The notes under the pieces: generated by a model
Told to the model about the DNA's origin: nothing
The model's input: the letters and a program-made list of their open reading frames with translations, nothing else
Databases searched by the model: none
Position numbers and translations under genes: made by a program
From: Minisyncoccota bacterium
GTDB taxonomy: Bacteria; Patescibacteriota; Minisyncoccia; JAHIHE01; JAGLIN01
Reading direction: 5' to 3'
Assembly (NCBI GenBank): GCA_023270095.1
Contig: JAGLSJ010000022.1
Coordinates: 1 to 9,663 of the forward strand
DNA length: 9,663 nt
Part shown: piece after piece, positions 1-5,359 of the stretch
How the letters are laid out: every line of letters starts with the position of its first letter
Position numbering within the stretch: the first letter of the stretch is position 1

Positions 1-830
1 AAATTAATGAAGAACATCTTAAAAAAGTTGAAGGTGAGGAATATTATTTTAAAGGAAAAATGAAGGGTAGGTTTGACGAAAAACATTTTCCTACGGATAT
101 TGATTTGACAATCAAGGAAGGAGCGCAGGTAATGCTTTTAAACAATGATTCAAGAGGACGATGGATAAACGGTAGTATCGGGAAGATAGTTGGAGCGGGA
201 GAGGGTGACGATGAAGATGAGGTGATTTTTGTGGAACTGGAAGGTGGAGAAGTTGTTGAAGTTGGAACTTATAATTGGACAATTTTTAAATATGTTTATA
301 ACGATAAGACTAGTACCTTGGAAACAGAGGAGTCAGGTTCTTTTGAGCAGTATCCTTTGAAATTGGCTTGGTCTTTGACGATTCACAAAAGCCAAGGAAA
401 AACTTTTGATAAGGCGATTATTGATGTTGGCAGGGGGACTTTTGCTTTTGGGCAAATGTATGTAGCGTTGAGTCGCTGTGTTTCCTTGGAAGGATTAGTT
501 CTTAAAAAACCTATTGAGAAAAGACATATTTTTATTGATTGGAAAGTTGTTGAGTTCGTTACAAAATATCAATATCAAATTTCTGAAAAAAATATGCCTC
601 TTGAAAAGAAAATTAAGATAATACAAAAAGCAATTGAAAATCGTCAGCAATTGAAAATCGTATATCTCAAGGCAAACGATGAAAAATCAAAAAGAACGAT
701 TGAACCAGATTATATTGGAGATTTGGAATATAATGGAAAAACATTTCTCGGTATGAAGGCAATTTGTTTGATGAGAGGAGAAGATAGAGTTTTTAAGGTA
801 GAGAGGATTCTTGAAATGGAAAAGATTTAG
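1..830 (+). CDS. PIF1/RecD-like DNA helicase with C-terminal WYL domain (5' end missing)
   Basis: This is the C-terminal part of a superfamily 1B helicase. The frame is open from base 3, so the gene starts outside the window and the ATG at 60 is internal. About 275 residues are visible. An OB/SH3-like stretch (GAQVMLLNND, about 117-150) is followed by the UvrD_C_2-type block with IHKSQGKTFD (about 381-410; the HKSQG motif lies at 384-398) and motif VI-like QMYVALSRC (about 453-479), typical of PIF1 and RecD. The last ~70 residues (about 612-827) look like a WYL domain: AIENRQQLKIVYL, then a TIEPDYIG strand, then GEDRVFKVERI. WYL domains usually sense ligands or nucleic acid; here one may modulate the helicase. 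The Walker A and B region would lie upstream and cannot be checked. The helicase call is firm and the WYL call fairly firm. Confidence 0.88.
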   Translation, partial: INEEHLKKVEGEEYYFKGKMKGRFDEKHFPTDIDLTIKEGAQVMLLNNDSRGRWINGSIGKIVGAGEGDDEDEVIFVELEGGEVVEVGTYNWTIFKYVYNDKTSTLETEESGSFEQYPLKLAWSLTIHKSQGKTFDKAIIDVGRGTFAFGQMYVALSRCVSLEGLVLKKPIEKRHIFIDWKVVEFVTKYQYQISEKNMPLEKKIKIIQKAIENRQQLKIVYLKANDEKSKRTIEPDYIGDLEYNGKTFLGMKAICLMRGEDRVFKVERILEMEKI

Positions 831-859
831 ATATGTATAAAATAATTCTTGTAAAAATT

Positions 860-942
860 AACACGAATAGAAAGTGGTAGTTATTAAGGTAACGAATCGT
901 CCATCTCAATGCAGATGTGACAATGAAACTACTGTCCGTGTT
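860..942 (+). ncRNA. Candidate structured RNA element, unknown family
   Basis: Three nested helices can be drawn by eye: AACACG (860-865) with CGTGTT (937-942); a 9-bp helix 874-882 with 927-935 (six Watson-Crick pairs, three G-U); and GTCCATCT (899-906) with AGATGTGAC (913-921), which leaves U918 bulged and a CAATGC loop. A smaller GTTA/TAAC hairpin is possible at 880-892. The element lies between the helicase stop and the metK promoter, so it is outside the metK transcript. A weak promoter-like pair, TTGAAA at 811-816 and TATAAA at 836-841 with a long 19-bp spacer, lies just upstream, and TTTT follows the last helix. I do not recognise a known riboswitch, tRNA or small RNA family. Chance folding in AT-rich DNA remains possible. 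Confidence 0.3.
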
Positions 943-972
943 TTAAATTTGGTCAAAAATCGAAATATTTCA

Positions 973-1000
973 TTGACATCTTTTTCGATTTTGATATAAT
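973..1000 (+). promoter_or_regulatory. Sigma-70 promoter of metK (extended -10)
   Basis: A perfect -35 TTGACA (973-978) and a perfect -10 TATAAT (995-1000) are separated by 16 bp. The -10 is preceded by TG plus one base (992-994), giving an extended -10. Transcription should start near 1007, just before the SAM riboswitch, leaving a leader of about 195 nt to the metK ATG. Confidence 0.88.
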
Positions 1001-1020
1001 AAGTTTAACAATTGAATATA

Positions 1021-1131
1021 ATCTTATCAAGAGAACGGATAGAGCGCTGGCTCGTTGAATCCGTCGGCAACCACTTGTGTGTGACAACATGAGAAAGGTG
1101 CCAAACCAGTTGACCGAGAGGAAAAGATAAA
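1021..1131 (+). promoter_or_regulatory. SAM-I family riboswitch in metK leader
   Basis: The element carries the SAM-I signature in order. CTTATCAAGAGA (from 1023) is followed by P2, ACGGAT (1035-1040) paired with ATCCGT (1059-1064). P2 encloses a GAGC/GCTC hairpin with a GCTG loop and TTGA on the 3' side (kink-turn region). Then come GGCAACC (1066-1072), AAGGTGCC (1095-1102), and a closing GAAAAGATAA (1121-1130) whose GATAA pairs with TTATC (1024-1028) as P1. The P2 loop TGG can pair with CCA (1101-1103), the expected pseudoknot. P4 is weak (CC...GG around 1106-1121), so this could be a SAM-I/IV variant. Placement before metK fits feedback control by SAM, the product of MetK. Confidence 0.88.
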
Positions 1132-1187
1132 GGGTCGATTTTTATTTTTTAAAAAACTCTTTTTCTCGGAAGGGTATTTTTTTATTT
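1108..1187 (+). promoter_or_regulatory. Expression platform of the SAM riboswitch (alternative hairpins)
   Basis: Two hairpins compete with the aptamer. Hairpin A pairs TTGACC (1110-1115) with GGTCGA (1133-1138) and runs into a T-rich stretch (1139-1150), like an intrinsic terminator. Its loop contains the 3' strand of P1. Hairpin B pairs CCGAG (1114-1118) with CTCGG (1165-1169) and continues with AAAAGA (1122-1127) on TCTTTT (1158-1163); a second T-tract follows at 1177-1187. A and B exclude each other, and both overlap the 3' side of the aptamer. Which one terminates transcription cannot be settled by eye. A GGAAGGG (1168-1174) lies 28 nt before the ATG, too far for a normal ribosome site. 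Confidence 0.5.
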
Positions 1188-1202
1188 GTTAAATTTATTA
1201 TT

Positions 1203-2255
1203 ATGTTTGGAAAAACAAAAATTTACACAGCTGAAAGCGTGACAGCTGGACATCCTGACAAGGTTTGTGATCAAATTTCAGATGCTATTCTTGATGAATG
1301 TTTGAGGGGTGATTCAAAAAGTCGTGTTGCAGTTGAGAATTTTGGTGGTCATGGAATTTTGAATATTGGCGGAGAAGTGACCACAAAATCTGAAGTTGAT
1401 TTTGAAAAGATTGCAAGACAAGTTTATCGCGACATTGGCTATAAAGAAGATTTGGAAATTATATCAAACATTGCTTGTCAGTCACCTGATATTGCTCAGG
1501 GGGTAGACACTGGAGGAGCAGGTGATCAGGGAATTATGTATGGCTATGCAACCGATGAAACAGAAGAATATTTGCCGAAAGGTCTTGTTTTAGCTCACAA
1601 ATTGGCAGAGAGTCTGGAAAACTTGAGAAATAATGGAGGCGTGTCATGGTTGCTTCCAGATGGAAAATCACAAGTTACGATTGAAGATAATAAAGTTAAA
1701 TCTGTCTTAATCAGTACGCAACATAAAGAAAATATCTCTCAAGAAGAGATTCGTGAAATTCTCATTCAAAAAATAATAAAAAATATAATATCAGATGAAG
1801 ATATTGAAATATATATTAATCCAACAGGAAAATTTATTCAAGGTGGATTCGAAGCTGATACTGGTTTGACTGGAAGAAAAATTATGGTTGATACGTATGG
1901 CGGATTAGCACCACATGGTGGCGGAGCTTTTTCTGGAAAAGATCCAAGTAAGGTTGATCGGTCGGCAGCATATATGGCGCGTTTCGTTGCGAAAAATATC
2001 GTAGCAAATAAACTGGCAAAAAAATGTATGGTATCGGTTGCTTATGCAATTGGCAAGGCTGAACCACTTATGGTTGAAGCGCTAGATGAAAATGGAAATT
2101 CTCTTGCGAGATTTGTGAATGATAAATTTGATTTTCGTTCGAAAGCAATCATCGAAAGATTGGATTTGCAAAAACCAATTTACAGAAAAACGGCTTGTTA
2201 TGGTCATTTTGGAAAACAAGGTTTGCCGTGGGAAGTCGTAGAAGATTTGGCATAA
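1203..2255 (+). CDS. metK: S-adenosylmethionine synthetase
   Basis: The enzyme makes S-adenosylmethionine from methionine and ATP in the cytoplasm. Diagnostic motifs are all present: GHPDK (residues 16-20), QSPDIAQGVD (93-102), GAGDQGIMYGYA (105-116), INPTGKF (205-211), GLTGRKIMVDTYGG (221-234) and GGGAFSGKDPSKVDRSAAY (239-257), which carry the ATP, Mg2+ and K+ binding residues. It is 350 residues against about 380-400 for typical bacterial MetK. The shortening is spread over loops, for example between GYKED and CQSPDI, and the C-terminus stops soon after YGHFG. The active-site parts look intact, so I expect an active enzyme. The ATG at 1203 starts directly on the conserved N-terminal strand (KIYTAESVTAGHPDK). 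No Shine-Dalgarno precedes it. The leader holds a SAM riboswitch and a terminator hairpin follows the gene. Confidence 0.97.
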   Translation: MFGKTKIYTAESVTAGHPDKVCDQISDAILDECLRGDSKSRVAVENFGGHGILNIGGEVTTKSEVDFEKIARQVYRDIGYKEDLEIISNIACQSPDIAQGVDTGGAGDQGIMYGYATDETEEYLPKGLVLAHKLAESLENLRNNGGVSWLLPDGKSQVTIEDNKVKSVLISTQHKENISQEEIREILIQKIIKNIISDEDIEIYINPTGKFIQGGFEADTGLTGRKIMVDTYGGLAPHGGGAFSGKDPSKVDRSAAYMARFVAKNIVANKLAKKCMVSVAYAIGKAEPLMVEALDENGNSLARFVNDKFDFRSKAIIERLDLQKPIYRKTACYGHFGKQGLPWEVVEDLA

Positions 2256-2280
2256 ATTGTTTTATAATTTTATGTAGTGC

Positions 2281-2319
2281 AAATAAGATCTTGCTCAGAG
2301 GTCTTATTTTGTTATTTGG
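2281..2319 (+). terminator. Intrinsic terminator after metK
   Basis: A 10-bp hairpin AAATAAGATC (2281-2290) pairs with GGTCTTATTT (2300-2309), including one G-U pair, with a 9-nt loop. It is followed by a T-rich tail (TTGTTATTTGG). It lies 26 bases after the metK stop and isolates metK from the next gene. Confidence 0.72.
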
Positions 2320-2389
2320 TTAATTATTAGTCTTGTGTTATTATTTGCGTATAACAAAGGATAAAAAACAAAATATATAAAATTACAAA

Positions 2390-3172
2390 ATGAATAATAA
2401 AAAAAGAAGAACAAGAATAATCGCAACAGTTGGCCCAGCGTCAGAAAAATTTTCTATTCTAAGTCAATTGATTCAAGCAGGAGTTGATATTTTTCGTTTC
2501 AATCTAAAATATAGTACCATTAAAAAGCATGGTCAGATTATAGATGAAATTAGAAAAGCAGCAAGCGAGCAAAATAAATCTGTGCAGATTTTGATTGATT
2601 TGCCAAACCCTTCTTTTTTAGAAGGGATTAATTTGGCGATTAACAAGAAAGCAGAATACATTGCCCTTTCTTATCTTGAGCAAGTTGATGAAATTATAAA
2701 TTTTAAAAAAGTGATAGATGGAATGAAATTATCAGCGAGTGTTATTGCTAAAATTGAGACCAAAGGAGCACTTAATCATTTTGAAGAGATTCTGGATGAA
2801 GCTGATATCATTATGGTGGCTCGTGGTGACCTTGGTGAATCGATACCAATCGAAAAAGTTCCATTTGCTCAAAAGGAAATTATTCTATCTTGTAAAAAAG
2901 ATGATAAAATGGTTATCGTTGCCACTGAAATGCTTTTGTCTATGACTTCAAACAAAGAACCTACAAGAGCCGAAGTTTCAGATGTCGCAAATGCCGTGCT
3001 AGAAGGAAGTAACGCTGTTATGCTTTCTGAAGAAACTTCCATTGGGGAAAATCCTGTGCAAGCAGTCAAGATAATGAGTAAAATTATTTACGAAGCAGAG
3101 AGTTGGCAAAAATTAGGACATTTACACATATCTTCAGATAAAAATTCGAAAAAATTTATATTTGGAGCATAG
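2390..3172 (+). CDS. Pyruvate-kinase-barrel protein lacking B and C domains
   Basis: The 260 residues match the pyruvate kinase TIM-barrel (A domain): RIIATVGPAS (9-18), KIETKGAL (121-128), IIMVARGDLGESIP (140-153), ATEMLLSM (178-185) and PTRAEVSDVANAVLEG (191-206). Full enzymes have about 470-480 residues. Here ILIDLPNPSF runs straight into the next barrel strand (AEYIALSYL), so the ~100-residue B (lid) domain is missing, and nothing follows the barrel except a 20-residue tail, so the C-terminal domain is gone too. The substrate region is altered: the usual RxNFSHG reads RFNLKYS (36-42), the Lys-Gly-Pro-Glu-Ile-Arg loop after the K+-binding Asp is lost, and SGET reads SEET (213-216). K121, E123 and D147 remain. 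It is probably not a normal pyruvate kinase; a lidless regulatory or changed-substrate protein is possible. A possible -10 (TATAAC, 2350-2355) has no good -35. Confidence 0.82.
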   Translation: MNNKKRRTRIIATVGPASEKFSILSQLIQAGVDIFRFNLKYSTIKKHGQIIDEIRKAASEQNKSVQILIDLPNPSFLEGINLAINKKAEYIALSYLEQVDEIINFKKVIDGMKLSASVIAKIETKGALNHFEEILDEADIIMVARGDLGESIPIEKVPFAQKEIILSCKKDDKMVIVATEMLLSMTSNKEPTRAEVSDVANAVLEGSNAVMLSEETSIGENPVQAVKIMSKIIYEAESWQKLGHLHISSDKNSKKFIFGA

Positions 3173-3262
3173 TCACAAGATAAAAAAACTAGATTTTGAT
3201 AATAAAGAATTTTGAAATAATGTTTTCATGAAGAACAAAAAGATATTCAGTTGAACAATTTC

Positions 3263-3291
3263 TTGACTGCTTATTTTTTTTAATATATAAT
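3263..3291 (+). promoter_or_regulatory. Sigma-70 promoter of the arsR operon
   Basis: TTGACT (3263-3268) and a perfect TATAAT (3286-3291) are separated by exactly 17 bp. The predicted start near 3298 lies inside the inverted repeat described as the operator, leaving a short leader of about 25 nt before the arsR ATG. Confidence 0.85.
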
Positions 3292-3308
3292 ATCAATAGT
3301 CATTGATA
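3291..3308 (+). promoter_or_regulatory. Probable ArsR-type operator (inverted repeat)
   Basis: TATCAAT (3291-3297) and ATTGATA (3302-3308) form a perfect 7-bp inverted repeat with a 4-base spacer. It overlaps the last base of the -10 box and covers the transcription start. Its position and AT-rich form are typical for binding sites of ArsR/SmtB repressors, and the next gene encodes one, so autoregulation is likely (inference). Confidence 0.7.
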
Positions 3309-3322
3309 CTTAAGAATGGTCT

Positions 3323-3625
3323 ATGAAATTAAAATATTGTAAAAATAAAACCAACAGTGAACTGGAACAAACAACAAATTTTTTAAAAGTGATTTCAGAA
3401 GAGAATCGATTAAAGATTTTGTGCATTTTGCAAAAAGGGGAAATGTGTGTTTGCGAGATATGGCAGAATCTTGATTTGTCACAGAATCTTGCTTCACATC
3501 ACTTAAAAGTTTTAAAGGATTTTGGAATTATCAAATCACATAAAGAAGGCACAAAGGTGATTTATGGTTTAAATCATAAAAATTTCAATGAATTAAAAAA
3601 TTCGTTACTATATTTCATAAAATAA
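3323..3625 (+). CDS. arsR: ArsR/SmtB-family metal(loid)-responsive repressor
   Basis: A 100-residue winged-helix protein of ArsR family length. EENRLKILCILQKGEMCVCEIWQNLDLSQNLASHHLKVLKDFGII covers helices 2 to 5, with SQNLASHHLKVL (residues 53-64) as the DNA-recognition helix, followed by the wing (KEGTKVIYGL). Cys42 and Cys44 form the CVC motif seen in ArsR, which binds trivalent arsenic or similar soft metals with a third thiol. The third Cys of the E. coli motif is absent; Cys34 or Cys6 could replace it. Ligand loss of DNA binding should switch on the downstream genes. An inverted-repeat operator lies on its promoter. The next gene starts 12 bases after its stop, so they are co-transcribed. 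No clear Shine-Dalgarno is present. The metal specificity cannot be told from sequence alone. Confidence 0.9.
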   Translation: MKLKYCKNKTNSELEQTTNFLKVISEENRLKILCILQKGEMCVCEIWQNLDLSQNLASHHLKVLKDFGIIKSHKEGTKVIYGLNHKNFNELKNSLLYFIK

Positions 3626-3637
3626 TATTATAAAATT

Positions 3638-3955
3638 ATGGAGAATCAAATAATTCAAGTTTTGAGTTCTGGCTGTCCGACTTGCAAACATCTTTTAGAA
3701 ACTGTGAAAAAAATAGTAGCTAAGTTAAACATTGACATAAGGGTGGAATATATTACTGATATTACTAAAATGGTTGAAATGGGCGTGATGACCAGTCCAG
3801 TCTTAGCAGTGAACGGAAATCCTGTTTTAACAGGAGGAGGACACTCAGATGATGAAATTGAAATGAAATTATCAAAAGTCCTATTTAATAAGAAAAAAAA
3901 TGATGACAATAATGTTAATGAGAGTGATTGTTGCTCGGGTTGTAATTGTAAATAG
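3638..3955 (+). CDS. Small thioredoxin-like disulfide protein with Cys-rich tail
   Basis: A 105-residue protein of the thioredoxin_3 (small redox-active disulfide protein 2) family. The fold is short: strand IIQVLSSG, the CPTC active site (Cys13, Cys16), helix, strand IRVEYITD, then the cis-proline region MTSPVLAVNG and GGGHSDDEI. Residues 85-96 are Lys/Asn/Asp-rich, and the protein ends in DCCSGCNCK with four Cys (98, 99, 102, 104), a likely soft-metal or metalloid binding tail. It sits between arsR and the permease with gaps of 12 and 11 bases. This gene order is common for this thioredoxin family, so it may hand reduced or thiol-bound metal species to the permease or keep its cysteines reduced (inference). 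It has no signal peptide and should be cytoplasmic. Confidence 0.88.
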   Translation: MENQIIQVLSSGCPTCKHLLETVKKIVAKLNIDIRVEYITDITKMVEMGVMTSPVLAVNGNPVLTGGGHSDDEIEMKLSKVLFNKKKNDDNNVNESDCCSGCNCK

Positions 3956-3966
3956 TTTATATTTTT

Positions 3967-4944
3967 ATGGACATATTTAAACCAATTCAAATTTTTGCTG
4001 ATGTTGTAACTTATAATTGGCTGGAAATTACTGATGCTTATTGGGGCAACGCGGTAAATTTTTTTATTTATGATATTATCAAGATAGGTTTGCTTCTTAT
4101 AATGATCAATTATGTAATGGCTATTACTCGCTATTATTTTCCAATGGAAAAAGTGCGGGACATACTCGCTAAACGGAAATGGTATGGACTTGATTATCTA
4201 TTGGCGGCTATTTTAGGTGTTATAACGCCATTCTGCTCTTGTTCTTCAATCCCTCTCTTTATCGGTTTTGTAAGCGCTGGCATACCGCTTGGCGTTACTT
4301 TTGCTTTTCTTATTGCTTCTCCGTTAGTCAATGAAGCATCGCTATTTATTTTCCCAGCGATATTCGGATTCAAAATGACGATCACATATAATATTCTTGG
4401 AATTATCATAGCTATGTTGGGAGGCATGGTAATTCAGCGTTTAAAAATGGACAGGCATGTCAATCCGGAATTTTTAAAATTCAAGTCAAGAAAAGACGCT
4501 GAGAAAGAAAATGGAGGCGAGCCGATTCTATTTTGCAAAAAATTGTCTTATTGGTGGAAGGATGGAATGAGGATTTCTATAAGTATTTTTCCGTACGTAT
4601 TAATTGGTGTTGGTGTTGGAGCTTTGATTCACGGTTTTGTTCCGAGGAGTTTTGTGGAGAATTCTCTCGCGTTGAGGCAATGGTGGTCAGTGCCGATGGC
4701 TACAATTTTGGGCATCCCACTTTATGCAAATTCAATAAGTGTTATTCCGATAGTTGAAGCTTTAACAAACAAAGGTGTTCCCTTGGGAACTGCGCTTGCT
4801 TTTATGACTGCGACTGTTACCTTGTCAATTCCAAGCGTTTTGATTCTTAAAAAGGCAATGAATTGGCAGTTATTATTGGCTTTTTTAAGTGTTACTTCGG
4901 TAGGTATTATGATCATAGGATATGTTTTTAATTGGTTATATTGA
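3967..4944 (+). CDS. ArsP_1/DUF318-family permease
   Basis: A 325-residue inner-membrane permease with about eight hydrophobic segments (roughly 31-54, 75-100, 101-128, 134-158, 205-228, 240-262, 268-290, 300-323). The family signature TPFCSCSSIPLFIGF (residues 87-101) followed by AGIPLG and SPLVNEAS is clear. Cys90 and Cys92 are the likely substrate thiol ligands. The second half repeats the pattern (GIPLYANSISVIPIVEAL then GVPLGTALAFM) but has Asn-Ser where some relatives have Cys. Characterised relatives export organic trivalent arsenicals (Campylobacter ArsP), and others are linked to copper or zinc; the substrate here is unknown. A charged loop at 165-190 joins the halves. It ends TGA followed at once by TAA. 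The neighbouring ArsR regulator and thioredoxin support a metal(loid) export role. Confidence 0.88.
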   Translation: MDIFKPIQIFADVVTYNWLEITDAYWGNAVNFFIYDIIKIGLLLIMINYVMAITRYYFPMEKVRDILAKRKWYGLDYLLAAILGVITPFCSCSSIPLFIGFVSAGIPLGVTFAFLIASPLVNEASLFIFPAIFGFKMTITYNILGIIIAMLGGMVIQRLKMDRHVNPEFLKFKSRKDAEKENGGEPILFCKKLSYWWKDGMRISISIFPYVLIGVGVGALIHGFVPRSFVENSLALRQWWSVPMATILGIPLYANSISVIPIVEALTNKGVPLGTALAFMTATVTLSIPSVLILKKAMNWQLLLAFLSVTSVGIMIIGYVFNWLY

Positions 4945-4974
4945 TAATTAGTAACAAATTTAACTTTAAAAAAG

Positions 4975-5002
4975 TAGACAGTAAAATAGTAATTGGTATA
5001 AT
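4975..5002 (+). promoter_or_regulatory. Internal promoter before the glutaredoxin gene
   Basis: TAGACA (4975-4980) and a perfect TATAAT (4997-5002) are 16 bp apart, and TGG just before the -10 gives an extended -10. It lies in the 105-base gap after the permease, so the redox half of the cluster can be transcribed on its own as well as from the arsR promoter. Confidence 0.7.
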
Positions 5003-5027
5003 GGTGATAAGAAGAATAAATCATATA

Positions 5028-5046
5028 TTTTTATTTTAAATAAAAA
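5028..5046. repeat. AT-only palindrome before the glutaredoxin start
   Basis: TTTTTATTT (5028-5036), one T, then AAATAAAAA (5038-5046) is a perfect 9-bp inverted repeat ending 3 bases before the ATG at 5050. It could be an AT-rich operator or a leader structure that affects initiation, but A/T-only palindromes arise easily by chance in this composition. Confidence 0.25.
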
Positions 5047-5049
5047 ATT

Positions 5050-5298
5050 ATGGAAAAAACAAATAAAAAAGTCAAAGTTTATTCTACTCCTGATTGTGCC
5101 TATTGTTGGACATTAAAAGGTCTTTTAAAGAAGTATGATATTGAATTTGAAGATGTCGATGTTTTTGGAAATCAAGAAGCTAAAGAAGAAATGATTAGAA
5201 AATCAGGACAGAAAGAAGTTCCTGTATTAGAATTTGGAAATCAAATTATTGTTGGGTATGATAAGAAAAAAACATTAGAAGCTTTGGGGATAAAATAG
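5050..5298 (+). CDS. Glutaredoxin-like (NrdH/Cp9-type) protein
   Basis: An 82-residue cytoplasmic thiol-disulfide carrier of the glutaredoxin fold. Strand KVKVYST leads into the active site CAYC (Cys16, Cys19), then helix WTLKGLLKKY, strand FEDVDVF, the cis-proline segment VPVLEFGNQIIVGYDK (58-73) and a final helix. The size matches NrdH-type redoxins and the small glutaredoxin partners of clostridial thioredoxin-reductase-like proteins. It likely takes electrons from the flavoprotein encoded 61 bases downstream and passes them to a target such as the membrane CcdA-like domain; no peroxiredoxin or ribonucleotide reductase lies in the window. The start follows a palindromic AT-rich leader with no Shine-Dalgarno. 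Confidence 0.88.
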   Translation: MEKTNKKVKVYSTPDCAYCWTLKGLLKKYDIEFEDVDVFGNQEAKEEMIRKSGQKEVPVLEFGNQIIVGYDKKKTLEALGIK

Positions 5299-5359
5299 GT
5301 TTTAAGGTTATGATTAGATGCCTTTATAGATTTTTGTTCTTAAAATAAATCTCACATTT

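Noticed and set aside
860..942. tRNA or T-box reading of the foldable element
   Set aside because: It has no T-loop GTTCGA-like sequence, no acceptor/anticodon layout, and no T-box AGGGTGG-type sequence.
1882..2067. Minus-strand open frame inside metK
   Set aside because: It lies fully within strongly conserved MetK sequence, has no promoter or ribosome site, and its translation shows no family features.
3173..3262. Terminator after the pyruvate-kinase-like gene
   Set aside because: Only short imperfect repeats such as TTCATGAA were found; no stable stem with a T-tract.
3655..3990. Minus-strand open frame across the thioredoxin gene
   Set aside because: It is antisense to the conserved CPTC and cis-proline regions and ends in low-complexity residues; best explained as a shadow of the real gene.
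4533..4757. Plus-strand frame inside the permease gene (74 codons)
   Set aside because: It is a shifted frame of the permease; the permease frame is continuous through it with membrane segments preserved, so there is no frameshift.
4942..4947. TGA followed directly by TAA at the permease end, raised as a hint of TGA recoding (as in Gracilibacteria)
   Set aside because: All other genes read full length under the standard code with no in-frame TGA, so recoding is not supported.
4722..5024. Minus-strand open frame over the permease end and the following gap
   Set aside because: Most of it is antisense to permease membrane segments, and the rest covers a + strand promoter. No minus-strand initiation signal was seen.
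5300..5345. TTTTAAG/CTTAAAA inverted repeat between the glutaredoxin and reductase genes as a terminator
   Set aside because: Loop of over 30 bases, A/T-dominated stem and no following T-tract; it would also split a likely operon.
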